Shown piece by piece: positions 62,514 to 64,000 of a stretch of 64,000 bases of DNA (its first letter is position 1; every line of letters starts with the position of its first letter). Under the pieces are notes generated by a model, which had not been told where the DNA came from, searched no databases, and saw only the letters and a list, made by a program, of their open reading frames with translations. Position numbers and translations under genes: made by a program. The DNA lies in the NCBI GenBank assembly GCA_017415425.1, contig JAFQGT010000019.1, positions 112,392 through 176,391 on the forward strand, written 5' to 3'. Origin of the DNA: Oscillospiraceae bacterium (GTDB lineage: Bacteria > Bacillota > Clostridia > Oscillospirales > Oscillospiraceae).

Positions 62514-63375
62514 AGAGCGGAACGACCAGTATCTGGAATTTATCGAACAATATTTGAACTCCCAATGTTTTGTCGACGACCGTGCGCCGCAACAAAAGTT
62601 GTTTTCCGCTATGCGCTACAGCCTTCTGGCAGGCGGCAAACGTCTGCGCCCGATTTTTGTATTTGATTTTTGCCGTATGTGCGGAGGAGACTGGCAAGCA
62701 GCAGCGCCATTTGCTGCAGCAGTAGAGATGATCCATACCTACAGCCTTATTCACGACGACCTTCCCTGTATGGATAATGATGACTACCGACGTGGCAGGC
62801 TGACCAATCACAAAGTATATGGTGAGGCAATCGCTGTTCTTGCAGGTGACGCACTGCTAACGGCTGCGTTTTCTTATCTGGCTGCAGCGCCATTTTCGGC
62901 ACAAACCCGTATCCGGGCAGTGGAGATCTTGTCCCATTGCGCAGGAGAGCTGGGTATGGTTGGCGGTCAAGTGTTGGATATGCAAAGCGAGGAGCGGCAA
63001 TGTACCGAGCAAGAGGTCTTGGATATTCAGAGTCGTAAGACAGGCGCACTGATCCGTGCCGCCTGTATGCTTGGCGTTCTGGCAGGTGAGGGAAGTGATG
63101 CGCAGCTTGCAGCCGCATCGAATTTTGCGGAACACCTGGGACTGGCATTCCAGATCCGTGATGACATCCTGGATGTGATCGGTAATTCTCAGGAGCTGGG
63201 AAAGGCAGTCGGCGTTGATCAGAACAAGAATACTTTTGTTCAGCTTTACGGATTGGATGCCTGCAACCATTTAGTACATCAGCACACCGAGCAGGCTCTT
63301 GAAAATCTGAAGGAATTTGAAAATGCGGAATTTATGAGTATGCTTGCAAAAAAACTTATAGATAGAACTGTTTGA
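62500..63375 (+). CDS. ispA: Geranylgeranyl/farnesyl diphosphate synthase
   Basis: Chain-elongating prenyltransferase making C15 (or C10) diphosphate for undecaprenyl and other isoprenoids. The 291-residue protein has GGKRLRPIF, the first aspartate-rich motif DDLPCMDNDD near residue 88 (with the CMD insertion typical of bacterial type II FPP synthases) and the second motif DDILDVIG near 221. ATG 62500 with GGAGG 9 bases upstream is chosen over an adjacent TTG. The gene often followed by dxs is here followed by a terminator. Confidence 0.94.
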   Translation: MLNYKERNDQYLEFIEQYLNSQCFVDDRAPQQKLFSAMRYSLLAGGKRLRPIFVFDFCRMCGGDWQAAAPFAAAVEMIHTYSLIHDDLPCMDNDDYRRGRLTNHKVYGEAIAVLAGDALLTAAFSYLAAAPFSAQTRIRAVEILSHCAGELGMVGGQVLDMQSEERQCTEQEVLDIQSRKTGALIRAACMLGVLAGEGSDAQLAAASNFAEHLGLAFQIRDDILDVIGNSQELGKAVGVDQNKNTFVQLYGLDACNHLVHQHTEQALENLKEFENAEFMSMLAKKLIDRTV

Positions 63376-63382
63376 CAGCATA

Positions 63383-63415
63383 ATGGGTCTGCTTAATCAA
63401 GCAGACCCATCTTTT
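63383..63415. terminator. Bidirectional terminator between ispA and cotJC
   Basis: Perfect 12-bp stem ATGGGTCTGCTT / AAGCAGACCCAT, loop AATC, followed by CTTTTTG on the plus strand; also suitable for the minus-strand coat gene. Confidence 0.85.
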
Positions 63416-63423
63416 TGCAAATT

Positions 63424-63879
63424 TTACATATCGAATGCAGGATTCATATAATAGACATTCTTTTTGTTTAACTTTTCACGTAGCAGTTGCATTGCTTCCC
63501 CGAACCTTTGGAAGTGCACAATTTCCCGCTCCCGGAGGAATTTGATCACATTGTTGACGTCCGGGTCATCACTGAGCCGCAGAATGTTATCATAGGTGAC
63601 TCTGGCTTTTTGTTCAGCGGCCAGGTCTTCCGTCAGATCTGCGATGGGATCGCCTTTGACTTGCATACTTGCAGCACTCCAGGGGAAGCCGGATGCAGCG
63701 GTCGGGTGGACGCCTGTGGTGTGGTCGACAAAATAAGGTGCAAATGCGGAATCTTGTATTTGAGAATCCTTCAGATTTCTGGTTAACTGATGGACAAGGG
63801 CACCGATCATTTCCAAGTGGCCAAGTTCTTCCGTTCCGATGTCTGTCAGCAGCCCCTTCAGCTCGCCGAATGGTACAGG
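63424..63879 (-). pseudogene. cotJC: 3' part of cotJC-type spore-coat manganese catalase, interrupted at its 5' end
   Basis: The minus-strand frame encodes about 151 residues of a CotJC/manganese-catalase-like protein. The segment ELKGLLTDIGTEELGHLEMIGALVHQLT carries metal-ligand Glu and His residues, and VKGDPIADLTEDLAAEQKARVTYDN with REREIVHFQRFGEA supplies the second ligand set. Homology begins abruptly at about VPFGELKG. Just upstream the frame has an in-frame TAA (63880-63882) and no start codon with a ribosome site. About 50 N-terminal residues expected in the family are missing. Three codons before the homology break, sequence changes to the end of a serine recombinase gene in another frame. 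The gene is thus split, either by an excisable element or by a permanent insertion. Internal starts such as the methionine at 63816 would give a protein lacking key ligands. Confidence 0.85.
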
Positions 63880-63893
63880 TTATAAACCAACAT
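63868..63893. other. Probable recombination junction (att-like site) between cotJC and the element
   Basis: This is the short stretch between the recombinase stop (63893-63895) and the last recognisable cotJC codons (about 63868-63876). It contains TAACCTGTACC, which on one side belongs to neither gene clearly. If the element is excisable, a short direct repeat of part of this sequence should occur at its far end, outside the window. The exact crossover dinucleotide cannot be fixed from one end alone. Confidence 0.5.
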
Positions 63894-64000
63894 CAGATAT
63901 TCCATTTGATGCTGATTTCGTGTTCTGACAACCTGATTTTGTCTATGAGAGCGTCAGCTACAATCATTTTATCTTCCAAGGTAAGCTCTGACCATTTGGA
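63893..64000 (-). CDS. Large serine recombinase, C-terminal end (partial)
   Basis: The final 35 codons of a minus-strand gene that continues beyond the window. The pattern DKMIVADALIDKI followed 5 residues later by ISIKWNI is the characteristic C-terminus of large serine recombinases of Clostridia (VAxxLIDKI ... I.I.W.I), the enzymes that integrate and excise phages and transposons. It ends 13-20 bases from the cotJC fragment and is read in the same direction. Only this short tail is visible, so the resolvase catalytic domain cannot be checked. Confidence 0.7.
   Translation of the reverse strand, partial: SKWSELTLEDKMIVADALIDKIRLSEHEISIKWNI

Noticed and set aside
63424-63816. A complete short manganese-catalase gene starting at ATG 63816
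   Set aside because: The frame continues upstream with conserved residues (ELKGLLTDIGTEELGHLE) that contain metal ligands, so the start lies inside a conserved helix; it is a truncated gene and not a short intact one.

Overview
This window is chromosomal DNA of an anaerobic, spore-forming member of the Clostridia. A gut Oscillospiraceae/Ruminococcaceae-type organism is the best guess from gene order and protein style. Evidence for this is a complete spoIIIAA-AH operon, a SpoIVFB-like protease, FtsK/SpoIIIE next to TepA, a CotJC-type spore-coat manganese catalase, and heterodisulfide-reductase-type energy enzymes with no respiratory membrane complex. Most of the sequence is densely packed, with many 1-20 base gene overlaps, AGGAGG-type ribosome sites and clear intrinsic terminators.

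Layout. 1-2.5 kb: end of polA, rimI, tsaD (+ strand). 2.55-2.93 kb: an AT-rich gap with DnaA-box-like repeats. 2.96-11.1 kb (minus strand): one operon encoding every step from DAHP synthesis to prephenate dehydratase and prephenate dehydrogenase, preceded by a 20-codon Tyr/Phe-rich leader peptide and an attenuator hairpin. 11.2-15.3 kb: a receptor-like Ser/Thr kinase divergent from a zinc-ribbon, membrane-anchored Ig-like protein. 15.4-18.2 kb: proB-proA-proC (minus strand). 18.45-29.8 kb: an operon of fumarase, HdrBCA, MvhD/FlxD, three Flx-like electron-transfer subunits, a soluble fumarate-reductase-type iron-sulfur protein and flavoprotein, and an AspT-like transporter. 29.9-32.6 kb: a PutP-like symporter, a ZIP metal transporter and tRNA-Pro(CGG). 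32.7-36.5 kb: SpoIVFB-like protease, a radical SAM pair, a Lar-like protein and tRNA-Pro(GGG). 36.6-42.4 kb: rplS, lepB, rbgA, rnhB, yraN, a dipeptidase, a degenerate threonine-synthase-like protein and a phosphoesterase. 42.4-48.8 kb: tig-clpP-clpX-lon-engB. 48.8-54.6 kb: TSCPD protein, ybaK, tepA, uppP-like, ftsK and an ECF S component. 54.6-59.2 kb: spoIIIAA-AH. 59.3-63.4 kb: Asp23-like protein, nusB, a second TsaD-like protein, xseA, xseB, ispA. 63.4-64.0 kb: the 3' part of cotJC, joined directly to the end of a large serine recombinase gene.

Two systems stand out. First, the fumarase-Hdr-Flx-fumarate reductase operon looks like a soluble machine that could couple NADH oxidation to fumarate reduction, with ferredoxin reduction by flavin-based electron bifurcation. 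Second, the coat gene at the right edge appears interrupted by a recombinase-carrying element, resembling the skin element in sigK or SPbeta in spsM. Such elements excise during sporulation to rebuild the gene. The rest of the element lies outside the window, so excision cannot be judged here. The Tyr/Phe attenuator and several divergent paralogs (a TsaD-like protein, a ThrC-like protein without the cofactor-lysine motif, and a UppP-like protein with altered motifs) are further points of interest.
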